Source: Pantanalinema sp. GBBB05 (GTDB taxonomy: Bacteria; Cyanobacteriota; Cyanobacteriia; Leptolyngbyales; Leptolyngbyaceae). Taken from it: DNA of 64,000 bases. The notes under the pieces are model-generated. The model saw only the letters and a list, made by a program, of their open reading frames with translations. It ran no database searches and was not told the DNA's origin. A program made the translations under genes and the position numbers. The stretch is taken from contig VRZD01000003.1 in the NCBI GenBank assembly GCA_016743235.1, positions 62,001-126,000 of the forward strand, given 5' to 3'. Below, piece by piece: positions 19,137 to 28,554 of the stretch; the stretch's first letter is position 1, and each line of letters starts with the position of its first letter.

Positions 19137-19772
19137 ATGTCTGAAGTTGCCCTCGATAATCGCGACTACACGGTACTTGTCGCCAAAACTGCCCCCAGCA
19201 CAGCTTATGCATCACCCAAATTTCATCAGAGTTGGAGCGATGCCCATCGGGCGATCGTCACGTTGGTGCAAAAGTGCGAAACCTTTGATCCAGACGGCAT
19301 CACCATCTACATTTCTTCCAAAGACCATGCTGCTGGCTTATTTCGGCAGTATCGTCACGTCACCTCCAACGTAATCGAAGAAATCTTTAACGAAAATTAT
19401 CCTCCCGAAACTCTCAACCTACTGGATGGGTTAAGTATCGCTTTAACGGATTACTTCACCCGGAAGCAAGCCGGACAAACCAAGCCCAACGGGGAAATGA
19501 TTGTGGTGCTGATTGATGGTGAGCCCCAAGATCGGATGGAGATTGTCAAAACCATTGTCGAGGCCGCCGAGCAACTAGACAGTGATCATGAACTAGGAAT
19601 TGGCTTTGTACAAGTCGGGAATGATCTGATTGCGCGGGGCTTTCTTAACTCCCTCGATGACGACTTACGATCGCGGGCAGGCGCAAAATTTGATATTGTT
19701 CACACGCAGACATTAGACAACATTCAAGCTGACTGTTTAACTGAATTTTTGAAAGACATCATTCGTGATTAA
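19137..19772 (+). CDS. VWA-like protein with degenerate metal site
   Basis: A 211-residue cytosolic protein whose order of strands and helices follows a von Willebrand factor A fold: an initial strand RDYTVLVAKTA, a strand ITIYISSKD, a helix containing LLDGLSIALTDYF, a strand MIVVLIDGEPQD, and a strand GIGFVQVGND. In VWA proteins of the tellurium-resistance/TerY type the first strand ends in D-x-S-x-S, which binds Mg2+. Here that position reads AKTAPSTA, so the MIDAS motif is broken, although the later D of LIDGEP is kept. Function unknown; probably a protein-protein interaction module. A good AGGAG site precedes ATG 19137, but the bases GGAG and CTCC around it could pair as a small hairpin. 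Confidence 0.7.
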   Translation: MSEVALDNRDYTVLVAKTAPSTAYASPKFHQSWSDAHRAIVTLVQKCETFDPDGITIYISSKDHAAGLFRQYRHVTSNVIEEIFNENYPPETLNLLDGLSIALTDYFTRKQAGQTKPNGEMIVVLIDGEPQDRMEIVKTIVEAAEQLDSDHELGIGFVQVGNDLIARGFLNSLDDDLRSRAGAKFDIVHTQTLDNIQADCLTEFLKDIIRD

Positions 19773-19780
19773 GTGAGTTA

Positions 19781-19812
19781 ATCTTTAGCAAATCTATTTT
19801 GTTGCTAAAGAT
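19781..19812 (+). terminator. Stem-loop after the VWA-like gene
   Basis: A perfect 11-bp stem ATCTTTAGCAA / TTGCTAAAGAT with a 10-nt loop, eight bases after the stop codon. No T-run follows. Confidence 0.5.
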
Positions 19813-19995
19813 AAAATTAGACCACACTCGATCCGCTAGTATTAGCCATTAGGAATGTTTTTCACTTTTCAGCCGCTAAATTAGTTCATTTAGGTTTGAA
19901 ATTTAGTGTGTTTCTGTTGAGAATATCATTGAACCTGTTGCGCTTTCAAACTCCTCAAGTATAATCACAGCAACTCTTACAAGGATTTTCCGAAT

Positions 19996-20277
19996 ATGAA
20001 TAAGGGAGAACTGATTGACCAGATTGCTGCTAAAGCAAACGTCACCAAAAAAGATGCAGATCTCGTTCTGACTGCCATGCTAGATGTGATTTTGGAAACG
20101 GTTGCCAGTGGAGAAAAGGTCACGCTTGTCGGTTTTGGCACCTTCGAAGCCAGAGAACGGCAGGCTCGGGAGGGCCGAAACCCTTCGACAGGGCAGCCAA
20201 TTAAGATTCCGGCAACCAGAGTCCCAGCCTTTAGTGCCGGTAAGCTGTTCAAAGAAAAAGTGCTAGAAAGCGTTTAA
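19996..20277 (+). CDS. hup: DNA-binding protein HU
   Basis: A 93-residue histone-like nucleoid protein. It has the full HU pattern: MNKGELIDQIAAKANVTKKD, the conserved VTLVGFGTFE turn, the flexible arm with GRNPSTGQPIKIPA, and PAFSAGKLFKEKV at the end. It bends DNA and shapes the nucleoid as a dimer. AAGGA precedes the start by nine bases. A hairpin terminator follows. Confidence 0.97.
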   Translation: MNKGELIDQIAAKANVTKKDADLVLTAMLDVILETVASGEKVTLVGFGTFEARERQAREGRNPSTGQPIKIPATRVPAFSAGKLFKEKVLESV

Positions 20278-20342
20278 GGCACTGATTTAGCTACCGGAAC
20301 CATTCCGTGCTTTAACTTATTCAACATCAAGCCCTCATAGCT

Positions 20343-20367
20343 AGGGACGTATTTTACGTCCCTTTTT
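20343..20367 (+). terminator. Rho-independent terminator after hup
   Basis: An 8-bp stem AGGGACGT / ACGTCCCT with a 5-nt loop, followed by T's (20363-20367). The same AGGGACGT...ACGTCCCT core recurs at 50308-50333. Confidence 0.85.
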
Positions 20368-20534
20368 GATTGCCTATATTTCGATCGTCAGAGCGTTTGC
20401 CTAACCGTTCAATTATGGGGGCAGCTCCAGGACGATCGCTCCTGCATAAAACTAACGGCTCATCCCATATAAATCCATAGGTACTGGTTTAGCCCCTGCC
20501 TCCATGAGCGTGAGTTATAAGGAACGATCGAGCA

Positions 20535-21275
20535 ATGTCTACTGCACTCCAAATCGGCAATCAAACCCTGAACTCGGAAGACCTGATTCCCCTATTAGCT
20601 CGGTATCAACTGCTGCCCCAACTCCAACGTGAAATTCTGATCGACCAAGCGATCGCCACTTTCCCTTGTACTCCTGAGGAAATTGCCATTGCCTGTCAGC
20701 ACTTTTACAACCAGCAGCAGATTACCACTGCTACCGAGCAACAGGCATGGCTGAAGCGCCACAACATGCAGCCTGCCGAGCTGGAAGCGATCGCCACTCG
20801 GAAGTCACGAATTGAAAAATTCAAGCGTGCTACCTGGGACAACAAATTGGAGTCGTATTTCCTCAAGCGTAAAGGTCAACTCGATCAAGCCATCTACTCA
20901 CTGATTCGGATTCAGGACGCAGGCATTGCTCAAGAACTTTACTTTCGGTTACAAGCTCAAGAACAACCCTTTGCCGAATTAGCCGAAACCTATTCTTTAG
21001 GCTCCGAAGCTCGATCGGGAGGTAAAGTCGGACCGTCAGAATTAGGCACATTACATCCTCAGTTAGCGCGGATGTTACGCGTCAGCCAACCTGGTCAACT
21101 CTGGCAACCAACTCGCTTAGGAGAGTGGTTCGTTATTGTGCAGCTAGAGCAAATCGTGCCCGCTCAACTCAATGACTTGATGCGCCAACGGTTACTGAAC
21201 GAATTATTTGAAACCTGGATACAAGCTCAACTCGGGCAAGTAGCAGAACATGCCCCACTCGCACAGGCTGCCTAA
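20535..21275 (+). CDS. Parvulin-like peptidyl-prolyl isomerase (PpiC/SurA type)
   Basis: A 246-residue protein. A SurA-like helical N-terminal part is followed by a PpiC core around residues 115-205: AIYSLIRIQDAGIAQELYFRL, FAELAETYSLGSEARSGGKVG, LHPQLARMLRVSQPGQL, then a final GEWFVIVQLE strand. No signal peptide is visible, so it appears cytosolic. It lies 220 bp upstream of, and in the same direction as, the ABC exporter and HlyD genes. This association suggests it helps keep or release the secreted substrate, which is an inference. AAGGA precedes the start. Confidence 0.85.
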   Translation: MSTALQIGNQTLNSEDLIPLLARYQLLPQLQREILIDQAIATFPCTPEEIAIACQHFYNQQQITTATEQQAWLKRHNMQPAELEAIATRKSRIEKFKRATWDNKLESYFLKRKGQLDQAIYSLIRIQDAGIAQELYFRLQAQEQPFAELAETYSLGSEARSGGKVGPSELGTLHPQLARMLRVSQPGQLWQPTRLGEWFVIVQLEQIVPAQLNDLMRQRLLNELFETWIQAQLGQVAEHAPLAQAA

Positions 21276-21287
21276 TTCAACTGCATT

Positions 21288-21321
21288 AGTAGAAGTCGTT
21301 TTACAGTGCCTTGCTTCTACT
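21288..21321 (+). terminator. Weak stem-loop between isomerase and exporter genes
   Basis: A perfect 8-bp stem AGTAGAAG / CTTCTACT with an 18-nt loop and no following T-run. It may reduce rather than stop read-through into the exporter gene. Confidence 0.35.
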
Positions 21322-21495
21322 CAGGATGATGTTTTAGCCTACGTGCCTCTGTAATTAGCTGAGATCCATCTCAGTAGCAGATTTCGGGCTAAATCCAACT
21401 CCGCAATTATTCTTTTACAAGTTTCTTAAACTTTCACAGCATTCTATCGCCAGATTGCTGCGATCGGCTGTAATTTTGTCCATAACACCCCATCT

Positions 21496-24400
21496 ATGTC
21501 TACTTGTAGTGACCGTCCGGCAGTTTTGCCTCTGGCAAATAAAACCAAAATGAACTCAATTGCTGTTGCCACTCAGGAATTTCTCACCGGTGTCCCACCG
21601 TTTGATTGCCTGCCACCGGATGTCTTTCAGCGATTAGGCGATCACGTTCAGTTCTTACGCTATCGCATGGGTCAGGCGATCGTGGTGCGGGAAACCATGC
21701 CCACCCAGGTTAGCGTTCTATATCAAGGGCAAATCCGGCTATTAGGCTTTGATCCTAATGGGCAAACGCCCACAACCTTAAAGTTGGCAGAACCTGGTGA
21801 AATCATTGGTTGGGTTGGACTGATTCGAGGAGTAGCTTGTGAAACAGCGATCGCGTCAACAGAAGCCATTTGTTTGACAATTCCGGCAGCGAATTTTTTG
21901 GGATTGATGAAACAGCATCCTACCTTTGCCGACGCCTTTCTGAAACAATGTGCGTTAGTTGAGGTTTTTGATTTATTGGGGGCAGAACTAGGTCGACAAG
22001 CTAATGCCTCAGTCAAACTTACGGATCTGGTATTAAGAGGCTATGCTCAGGCCGCAGTTCATCCCTTGCCAATCGGCAAAACTCCCATCAGTCAATTAGA
22101 TCTAGATTTGATCTGGTTAGTCAGTGCGGGTGCTATCACTGACTTTCCCGTTGGTAGCCGGATTAATCCCAGTACCTCAGCAGAAGATTTACTCGTTCAA
22201 GGGAATGGGGCGCGGTTAATTGGCTTACCCAAATCAATTCTGACACCCACCCCAAGTGACCCTAAATCAGCGACCGTTCTCCCTGCAAGTAATGGGGATC
22301 GTTTCACCGCGATCGAGATTCAGGATGCGCCTGACCTCTCTGTTACCCCCACTCCAACGTATACTCAGCCACAAAAATATCCCTTCGTATCGGGTCGAGG
22401 TCCCTTAGACGCCACCCTTGCCTGCTGCCAGATGATCAGCCAACACTTCGGTGTCCCTTTCCGGCGAGATACCGTCCGGCGGGTAGTCGCCAACCAACTA
22501 GAGCGAGTCGGCAGTCTTTCCTTACCTTTTTGTGGGGCGGTTGCAGAATTGTTAGGGTTAACCACTCAACTCGTACGTGTGCCCGCCGTAGCCGTTAGTC
22601 GGCTGCAAACACCTGCCCTCATTAGTTGGCAAGATACCTTTGCCGTGCTGTATCAAGCCAGTGCCCAAGAAATTGTTTTGGCAATCCCAGAAATTGGTCT
22701 TGTCCGAAAGAAACCTGCCAATTTTGTGGAAGCGTGGGGTGAAGAAGGCGAAGTGTTGCTGCTCCGCACCTCTAAGTACACACCCAAAAAGCGCTTTGGG
22801 CTGGGGTGGTTTGTCCCCTCCTTGATTCGCTACCGGGGAGTGCTGATCACCGTACTCCTCGCATCGGTATTTGTGCAATTATTCGGCTTAGCCAATCCTT
22901 TAGTCACCCAGGTCATCATCGATTTAGTCATTACAAAAAACAGTGGTGATACACTCACAGTTTTAGGAATTTTTCTGTTGGGCATGGCATTTGTGGAAGC
23001 CATCCTAACTAACTTGCGGACCCATCTGTTTGTCGATACCACCAACCGGATTGACTTAGCACTGGGATCAGAAGTGATTCATCACATGCTGCGGCTGCCC
23101 CTGCCTTACTTTGAGCGCCGCCCGGTGGGGGAACTAGCAACCCGTGTCAATGAGTTAGAAAACATTCGTCAATTCCTGACCGGAACCGCCCTAACAGTCG
23201 TCTTAGACGCTGTGTTCTCAGTGATCTACATCATCGTGATGTTGATCTATAGCTGGATCCTAACACTGGTCGCTTTAGCCACCGTGCCTCTGTTCGCCTT
23301 AGTCACCCTAATCGCGTCCCCGATCATCCGGAATCAATCACGGGAGAAAGCGGAACGCCATGCCGATACCCATTCCTACTTAGTTGAAGTGCTGGGTGGT
23401 ATGCAAACGGTCAAAGCTCAAAACCTGGAACTACGATCGCGCTGGCAATGGCAAGACCGCTATGCTCGCTACATTAGCGCTGGATTTAAAACTGTTTCTA
23501 CTCACACAACGGCTAGCAATGTCAGTAACTTTCTCAACAAGCTGTCCAGTATGTTGGTGCTGTGGGTGGGAGCCTATCTAGTCTTACAAGGGAGCCTCAC
23601 CCTGGGACAGTTGATTGCCTTCCGAATTATTGCTGGGTATGTCACCAGTCCCTTACTGCGATTAGTTCAACTCTGGCAAAACTTCCAGGAAACCGCATTA
23701 TCTCTAGAACGGTTGGCAGACATTGTTGATGCCCCATTAGAACAAGACGAGGGTAGCCAGAATATCCTCATGCCAGACATTCAAGGGCATGTCAAGTTTG
23801 ATAGCGTGTCCTTCAGCTTTAATCCAGCCAGCGGCATTATGCAACTGATCAATATCAATCTCGACTTTCCTGCTGGAACTTTTGTCGGCATTGTGGGGCA
23901 AAGCGGCTCTGGGAAAAGTACCCTACTAAAACTCCTCCCTCGCTTGTATGAACCTCAAGCAGGGAAGATCGTACTTGATAGCTATGACATCAGCAAAGTC
24001 GAACTCTATTCTCTGCGACGGCAAATTGGAGTAGTCCTGCAAGACACGCTGTTGTTTGACGGCACTGTTCGGGACAATATTGTTCTTGCTAATCCAGACG
24101 CTACTGATGAGCAAGTGATTGAAGCGGCAAAAGTTGCCTTTGCTCACGATTTCATTATGTCCCTGCCCAATGGCTACAACACCCGCGTTGGGGAACGGGG
24201 ATCGGCATTATCCGGTGGACAACGCCAACGGATTGCGATCGCTCGCACGGTTCTGCAAAATCCCCGACTAATTATTCTGGATGAAGCAACGAGCGCTTTG
24301 GATTACAACGCGGAACATCAGGTATGCGGGAATATTGCGGATGCCTTCCGCGATCGCACTGTGTTCTTTATTACGCACCGACTCAGCACCATTCGCAGCG

Positions 24401-24519
24401 CTGATGTGATTTTGATGATGGATCAAGGCAGCATCGTCGAAATGGGCACCCACGAAGAACTTATGGCTATGAAAGGTTATTACTACTGCTTGTACCAACA
24501 ACAGGATGCGGCGAACTAA
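21496..24519 (+). CDS. Type I secretion ABC exporter with cyclic-nucleotide-binding and C39-like domains
   Basis: A 1007-residue HlyB-type half transporter. The N-terminal cNMP-binding-like domain (about residues 35-155) has the family's MGQAIVVRETMPTQVSVLYQGQIRLL strand-turn pattern, shown here in two parts: MGQAIVV and VLYQGQIRLL. A C39-like domain follows at about 295-420. Its expected catalytic Cys region reads SGRGPLDATLACCQM rather than D/E-C-G, so it is probably a non-cutting C39-like domain as in HlyB. The transmembrane domain covers about 430-720. The ATPase has Walker A GQSGSGKST (801-809), LSGGQRQR and Walker B LIILDEATS. It matches in layout the Synechocystis HlyB-like sll1180, as far as I recall. 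HlyD follows after two bases. Confidence 0.92.
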   Translation: MSTCSDRPAVLPLANKTKMNSIAVATQEFLTGVPPFDCLPPDVFQRLGDHVQFLRYRMGQAIVVRETMPTQVSVLYQGQIRLLGFDPNGQTPTTLKLAEPGEIIGWVGLIRGVACETAIASTEAICLTIPAANFLGLMKQHPTFADAFLKQCALVEVFDLLGAELGRQANASVKLTDLVLRGYAQAAVHPLPIGKTPISQLDLDLIWLVSAGAITDFPVGSRINPSTSAEDLLVQGNGARLIGLPKSILTPTPSDPKSATVLPASNGDRFTAIEIQDAPDLSVTPTPTYTQPQKYPFVSGRGPLDATLACCQMISQHFGVPFRRDTVRRVVANQLERVGSLSLPFCGAVAELLGLTTQLVRVPAVAVSRLQTPALISWQDTFAVLYQASAQEIVLAIPEIGLVRKKPANFVEAWGEEGEVLLLRTSKYTPKKRFGLGWFVPSLIRYRGVLITVLLASVFVQLFGLANPLVTQVIIDLVITKNSGDTLTVLGIFLLGMAFVEAILTNLRTHLFVDTTNRIDLALGSEVIHHMLRLPLPYFERRPVGELATRVNELENIRQFLTGTALTVVLDAVFSVIYIIVMLIYSWILTLVALATVPLFALVTLIASPIIRNQSREKAERHADTHSYLVEVLGGMQTVKAQNLELRSRWQWQDRYARYISAGFKTVSTHTTASNVSNFLNKLSSMLVLWVGAYLVLQGSLTLGQLIAFRIIAGYVTSPLLRLVQLWQNFQETALSLERLADIVDAPLEQDEGSQNILMPDIQGHVKFDSVSFSFNPASGIMQLININLDFPAGTFVGIVGQSGSGKSTLLKLLPRLYEPQAGKIVLDSYDISKVELYSLRRQIGVVLQDTLLFDGTVRDNIVLANPDATDEQVIEAAKVAFAHDFIMSLPNGYNTRVGERGSALSGGQRQRIAIARTVLQNPRLIILDEATSALDYNAEHQVCGNIADAFRDRTVFFITHRLSTIRSADVILMMDQGSIVEMGTHEELMAMKGYYYCLYQQQDAAN

Positions 24520-24521
24520 TT

Positions 24522-25964
24522 ATGACCACTCACTTTGATCAACCGGTTATTCTCCAACAGTCCCCCACTCGCTCCCATGCGATCGCTCTCGGCATTATTA
24601 GCGCGACTACCCTGGCAGTGGTTTGGGCTTGTGTCTCCAAAATCGAAGAAGCGATTCCCGCGATCGGCAAGTTACAACCTCAAGGAGCCGTTAAGGAAGT
24701 TCAGGCGCCCCTAGGTGGGGTAGTACAGGAAATTTATGTCAAGGATGGTCAACAAGTTAAAAAAGGAGAACAATTAGTTCGGCTAGATTCGACAACGGCT
24801 CAGGCGCAAGTCGTCTCGTTACAGAAAATCCGGACTGCATTAATCGCAGAGAATCAGTTCTACCGGAGTTTGTTAAGCGGTAGCGCTACGAATCCCAACA
24901 CAATTCCTAGCAAGATTTCACCCGAATTATTAACTTTATCCAGAAGTCGCGCTGCCCTAACGGCGGAAAACCAAATCTATCAGGCACAACTGCAAGGACA
25001 ATCTGGAGCGGCTAACTTGACTACCGAGCAGCAGATCCGGCTACAAACTCGCCAAACTGAAAGTAACACTCGGTTAGCCACAGCCCAGCTAGAAGTTGAT
25101 CAACTCCGGCAACAATTGGCACAAGTTAAGGTGCAATTAGCCAATGCCCGCAATCTCTTAAGCGTCAATGAAGGGATTTTGCGGGATCTGCAAACGTTAG
25201 CAACCGAAGGCGGCATCTCCCGGCTGCAATATCTCAAACAACAACAAGATGTGGAAACTCGCAAGACGGAAGTACAGAAGCTTCAACAGGAGCAAGAACG
25301 CCTGCAGTTAGCGATTACTCAAGCGATCGAAAAACTACATAATTCGGCAGCAGTTTCGCAGGAAGACATGATGGCGAAATTGACCAGCAATAATCAGCAA
25401 ATTGCTGCGATCGATAGTCAACTGACTAAAGCCATGCTGGATAACCAGAAGCAAATTGATGAGATTGACAGCAAATTGAGTCAAGCGCAGCAAACCTTAA
25501 AGTATCAGGTGATCACATCCCCCGCTAATGGCACCGTATTTGAGCTAAAACCGAGTTCACCAGGCTATGTTGTCAACAGTAATGTGCCTATGCTCAAGGT
25601 CGTCCCCAGTGACTCACTGGTCGCGGAGGTTTACATTACGAACAAAGATATTGGCTTTATCAAAGAAGGGATGGACGTTGATGTGCGGATTGACTCCTTC
25701 CCGTTTAGTGAATATGGCGATATTAAGGGCAAGCTGATCTGGATTGGCTCTGATGCCTTACCCCCCGATCAGATTCATCCCTTCTATCGCTTTCCCGCTA
25801 AAGTCCAACTCGATCGCCAGAACTTAAAGGTGGATCAGCGAGAAATTCCGCTTCAATCAGGGATGTCCGTCAGTACAAACATCAAATTGCGGCAGCGCAC
25901 TGTGATGAGCATCTTTACTGATTTGTTTGCCCAGAAGACGGAAACGCTCAAATTTATTCGCTAA
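24522..25964 (+). CDS. HlyD-family periplasmic adaptor (membrane fusion protein)
   Basis: A 480-residue adaptor that links an inner-membrane exporter to a TolC-like outer-membrane channel. A single N-terminal membrane helix (AIALGIISATTLAVVWACV) is followed by a lipoyl-like half (GAVKEVQAPLGGVVQEIYVKD), a long coiled-coil hairpin rich in Q/L (about 170-325), the second lipoyl half (VITSPANGTVFELKPSSPGYVV) shown in the sequence as VITSPANGTVFEL, and a C-terminal beta region. The gene follows the ABC exporter with two bases between, so the pair is certainly one operon. No TolC gene is nearby. No secreted RTX-type substrate gene is in the window. Confidence 0.93.
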   Translation: MTTHFDQPVILQQSPTRSHAIALGIISATTLAVVWACVSKIEEAIPAIGKLQPQGAVKEVQAPLGGVVQEIYVKDGQQVKKGEQLVRLDSTTAQAQVVSLQKIRTALIAENQFYRSLLSGSATNPNTIPSKISPELLTLSRSRAALTAENQIYQAQLQGQSGAANLTTEQQIRLQTRQTESNTRLATAQLEVDQLRQQLAQVKVQLANARNLLSVNEGILRDLQTLATEGGISRLQYLKQQQDVETRKTEVQKLQQEQERLQLAITQAIEKLHNSAAVSQEDMMAKLTSNNQQIAAIDSQLTKAMLDNQKQIDEIDSKLSQAQQTLKYQVITSPANGTVFELKPSSPGYVVNSNVPMLKVVPSDSLVAEVYITNKDIGFIKEGMDVDVRIDSFPFSEYGDIKGKLIWIGSDALPPDQIHPFYRFPAKVQLDRQNLKVDQREIPLQSGMSVSTNIKLRQRTVMSIFTDLFAQKTETLKFIR

Positions 25965-25967
25965 TCG

Positions 25968-27305
25968 CTAACTGTAGCGGGTAGGGTTACCACAAGCGGT
26001 CAAATTTGGGCTGGTTGGGGTCGTAATTTGCACGTTCAGTTTTTGCAGAGATTCCGCGATCGGTACAGCAAAGCCTAATCCTTCCACACCACGGCTCGCA
26101 ATCTTCTCAGTCACAATTCCAATCACAGCCCCAAACCGATTTAACAGCGGTCCACCACTATTGCCGGGATTCACGGCAGCATCGGTTTGAATCAAGCTAC
26201 GCGATGCCATGGTCCGAAACCCACTTACGACGCCTTGAGTAACGCTATTAGTGTAGGAAAGTGGATTCCCGATCGCGACAACCGTTTCACCTACCTTCAC
26301 CGCATTGGTTTGGCAGATAGGTAGCCCTGCTACTCCCGTCTCTTCGCCTTCCAACTTGACCAGCGCAATATCGGACGTCGCATCCCGTTTCATCACCCGT
26401 CCGGTGCGGGTAGAGCCATCATACAAATCGACTTTCACAGAAAAAGCCGAACCCACAACATGCTGATTTGTAATTGCTAACCCAGAGTGACTGAGCAGAA
26501 ATCCTGTGCCCCGCCCCAAAGGAGTGCGGATGCGAACAATGGCGGGAATAGCCTGTCCGGCAATCTGCTCTACCGTCATCGGTACAGCCGAATTGGGCAG
26601 GGCTGAAATGGTGTAGCTGGTCGCTGGGGTAGTCGGCTCCGGAGTGGGTGAGCGCTGCAAAACAGCCACAAATTGCGGGGATGTCAACAGGGCTTGAAAA
26701 CTCGCTTTAATGGCATCATACGTTGCAGCAGGATTTTTGATCCCTTCGGCCTGCGCCTTACCCACAGTTTCCTGACGATAGATTACCTTGCCGCGATCGC
26801 GATCAAAAACTTCCCAGCGCACGGTGCGTTCATCCTGCGTCATATCCCCAAATAGGGAACTGTAAGAATTGAGTGCCGCCTGAATAATCGTGCCACCTAG
26901 TAAAAACCGACCAGGCTCCAACTCTTCAACCAACTGCTCCTCAAATACTGAACTAGATGGCGTTGCAGCAACATGATAGCCTGCCTGAGCCAGCTCATCT
27001 TCCAGCAGACGGCGAAGGGCCTCTTCTAATTGCTCATCTAGCCAACCAGACGCCGTATAGTGTTGCTGCAATAGATGGAGAAATCCTTCATGATGCCCAC
27101 CTAAAAAAGCGCCTGGCAGTAATCCAGAACGAATGCGCGCAATCTCAATCGTCACTTGGGGGTGAGACTCAAACGGACTGAAGGGAAAAGCCGACTGAGT
27201 GACAGCAGCGGGAACCGGAGATAGTGGTTCTGCTTTCGCAGGATATGGGAGAGGAGCCCAGACCAGTACGATCGCCAGCAGAACACTCCAAAAAACTTTT
27301 GCCAT
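25968..27305 (-). CDS. Secreted trypsin-like serine protease (S1C, no PDZ) with unusual N-terminal domain
   Basis: A 445-residue protein with a signal peptide (KVFWSVLLAIVLVWAPLPYPAKA). The C-terminal half is a trypsin-like protease with a full catalytic triad: H282 in TNQHVV, D312 in SDIALV, S383 in GNSGGP. No PDZ domain follows, unlike HtrA/HhoA. The N-terminal about 190 residues (IEIARIRSGLLPGAFLGGHHE, later FLLGGTIIQAALNSYS and VRWEVFDRDRGKVIYRQET) look like a lipoprotein-style curli-assembly or penicillin-binding-accessory fold and are not part of the protease. The stop codon lies three bases from that of HlyD on the opposite strand. Likely periplasmic quality control. Confidence 0.85.
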   Translation of the reverse strand: MAKVFWSVLLAIVLVWAPLPYPAKAEPLSPVPAAVTQSAFPFSPFESHPQVTIEIARIRSGLLPGAFLGGHHEGFLHLLQQHYTASGWLDEQLEEALRRLLEDELAQAGYHVAATPSSSVFEEQLVEELEPGRFLLGGTIIQAALNSYSSLFGDMTQDERTVRWEVFDRDRGKVIYRQETVGKAQAEGIKNPAATYDAIKASFQALLTSPQFVAVLQRSPTPEPTTPATSYTISALPNSAVPMTVEQIAGQAIPAIVRIRTPLGRGTGFLLSHSGLAITNQHVVGSAFSVKVDLYDGSTRTGRVMKRDATSDIALVKLEGEETGVAGLPICQTNAVKVGETVVAIGNPLSYTNSVTQGVVSGFRTMASRSLIQTDAAVNPGNSGGPLLNRFGAVIGIVTEKIASRGVEGLGFAVPIAESLQKLNVQITTPTSPNLTACGNPTRYS

Positions 27306-27733
27306 AGATCAGGAAGCACAGATCAAGATGGTCATCAAGCATGACAAATTCAAAAGTCTTTTGCAAGCGGAAATTTACAGAATAGGGACTCTAGCACCCA
27401 GTGTTTTCTGCTAACAGTACGGAGAGCCCTTAGAAGAGGGCGATAGAGTAAGGAGAAGCTTAAGTTTGGAGCAGATTGCTCAGGTTGCCAACCGATCCCT
27501 TGTGAGGAGGAACAACCCGATCCACCCCTGGATTTGGTGATTCCAATAGCAATCTAGGACTAGCAGCTAAATCGATATTGGTAGTGTTAAATCAGCTATA
27601 GTTGCTACTTAAATTTGAGGGTTGAACCCAATCGCAGCAGCCAGACCAATCCAACGTATTTATACTCAACTTAGTTCCCCGATCGATTGGCTAGACTGGC
27701 AACGAACTCAACTAGATTATTTTGAGGAACACC
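27306..27733. other. Divergent spacer between protease and Bax-inhibitor genes
   Basis: This 428-bp region carries no credible gene. A GAGGAGGAAC sequence near 27503 resembles a ribosome-binding site but has no start codon at the proper distance. The region presumably holds the two divergent promoters. Confidence 0.4.
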
Positions 27734-28426
27734 ATGACGCTAACGGTCGCTCAAGCTCGCCCTAGTGAACGAGCTAAATTTATCCAGCAAACCTATACCC
27801 ATTTGGCTGGAGCCGTTGGGGCATTTGTATTGGTTGAATTTCTCTTGTTCCAAACTGGTATTGCAGCGGCATTAACCAGTTTTGTGGCTGCCAGTCGCTT
27901 TAGCTGGTTAGCGATTTTAGGAGGCTTTGCCCTGTTAGGGTGGTTTTCCCGAGAACTAGCCGGTAAGGCAGATGCTGTTCAAACCCAATACATCGGTCTA
28001 GGCATTTATGTAATTGCCGAGGCGTTAATTTTTGCCCCCTTATTGTTTATTGCTGCCTATTTCTCTGATCCCACTGTGATTCCGACGGCGGCAATTTTGA
28101 CACTGTTATTGTTTGGGGGCTTAACCACGATCGCCTTTACGACTCGCAAAGATTTTTCTTTTTTAGGCGGCATTTTAAAAATTGCTGGGTTTGTTGCGAT
28201 CGGATTAATTATTTGTAGTGTTTTATTTGGCTTGACCTTGGGGCTAATCTTCTCAGTCGCTATGGTGATCTTTGCTGCCGCCGCGATTTTGTATGACACC
28301 TCAAAAATTATGCATCATTACTCCACTGAGCATTATGTTGCCGCTTCACTAGAGCTATTTGCCTCGGTGGCTCTACTATTCTGGTACGTATTGCGGATTG
28401 TCATGGCCTTCTCGTCTCGCCGTTAA
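27734..28426 (+). CDS. Bax inhibitor-1 / YccA family membrane protein
   Basis: A 230-residue protein with seven hydrophobic segments. Family features are the N-terminal ERAKFIQQTYTHLAGAVGAFV, the conserved small-residue helices (GFALLGWFSREL), and ILYDTSKIMHHY near the end, which matches the BI-1/YccA IYDTQ-like motif. Members form pH-sensitive cation-leak or membrane-quality-control proteins. ATG 27734 is preceded by GAGGA five bases upstream; the four-codon longer TTG start would overlap that site and is rejected. Converges with the SLBB gene. Confidence 0.88.
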   Translation: MTLTVAQARPSERAKFIQQTYTHLAGAVGAFVLVEFLLFQTGIAAALTSFVAASRFSWLAILGGFALLGWFSRELAGKADAVQTQYIGLGIYVIAEALIFAPLLFIAAYFSDPTVIPTAAILTLLLFGGLTTIAFTTRKDFSFLGGILKIAGFVAIGLIICSVLFGLTLGLIFSVAMVIFAAAAILYDTSKIMHHYSTEHYVAASLELFASVALLFWYVLRIVMAFSSRR

Positions 28427-28554
28427 ACAGCCATTTCGATGTAACCAATGGACGGTGCATCAAATAGAACTAAGTGAAACAACTGCCGTCCATATTTGAG
28501 CCTTAGCTGAACTGAGCGACAGTAAATTGCTCCTCAGGTTAGGGGTAATAATTT

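Noticed and set aside
24522..27305. An operon reaching from HlyD into the trypsin-like protease
   Set aside because: The protease is on the opposite strand and the genes merely converge, three bases apart.
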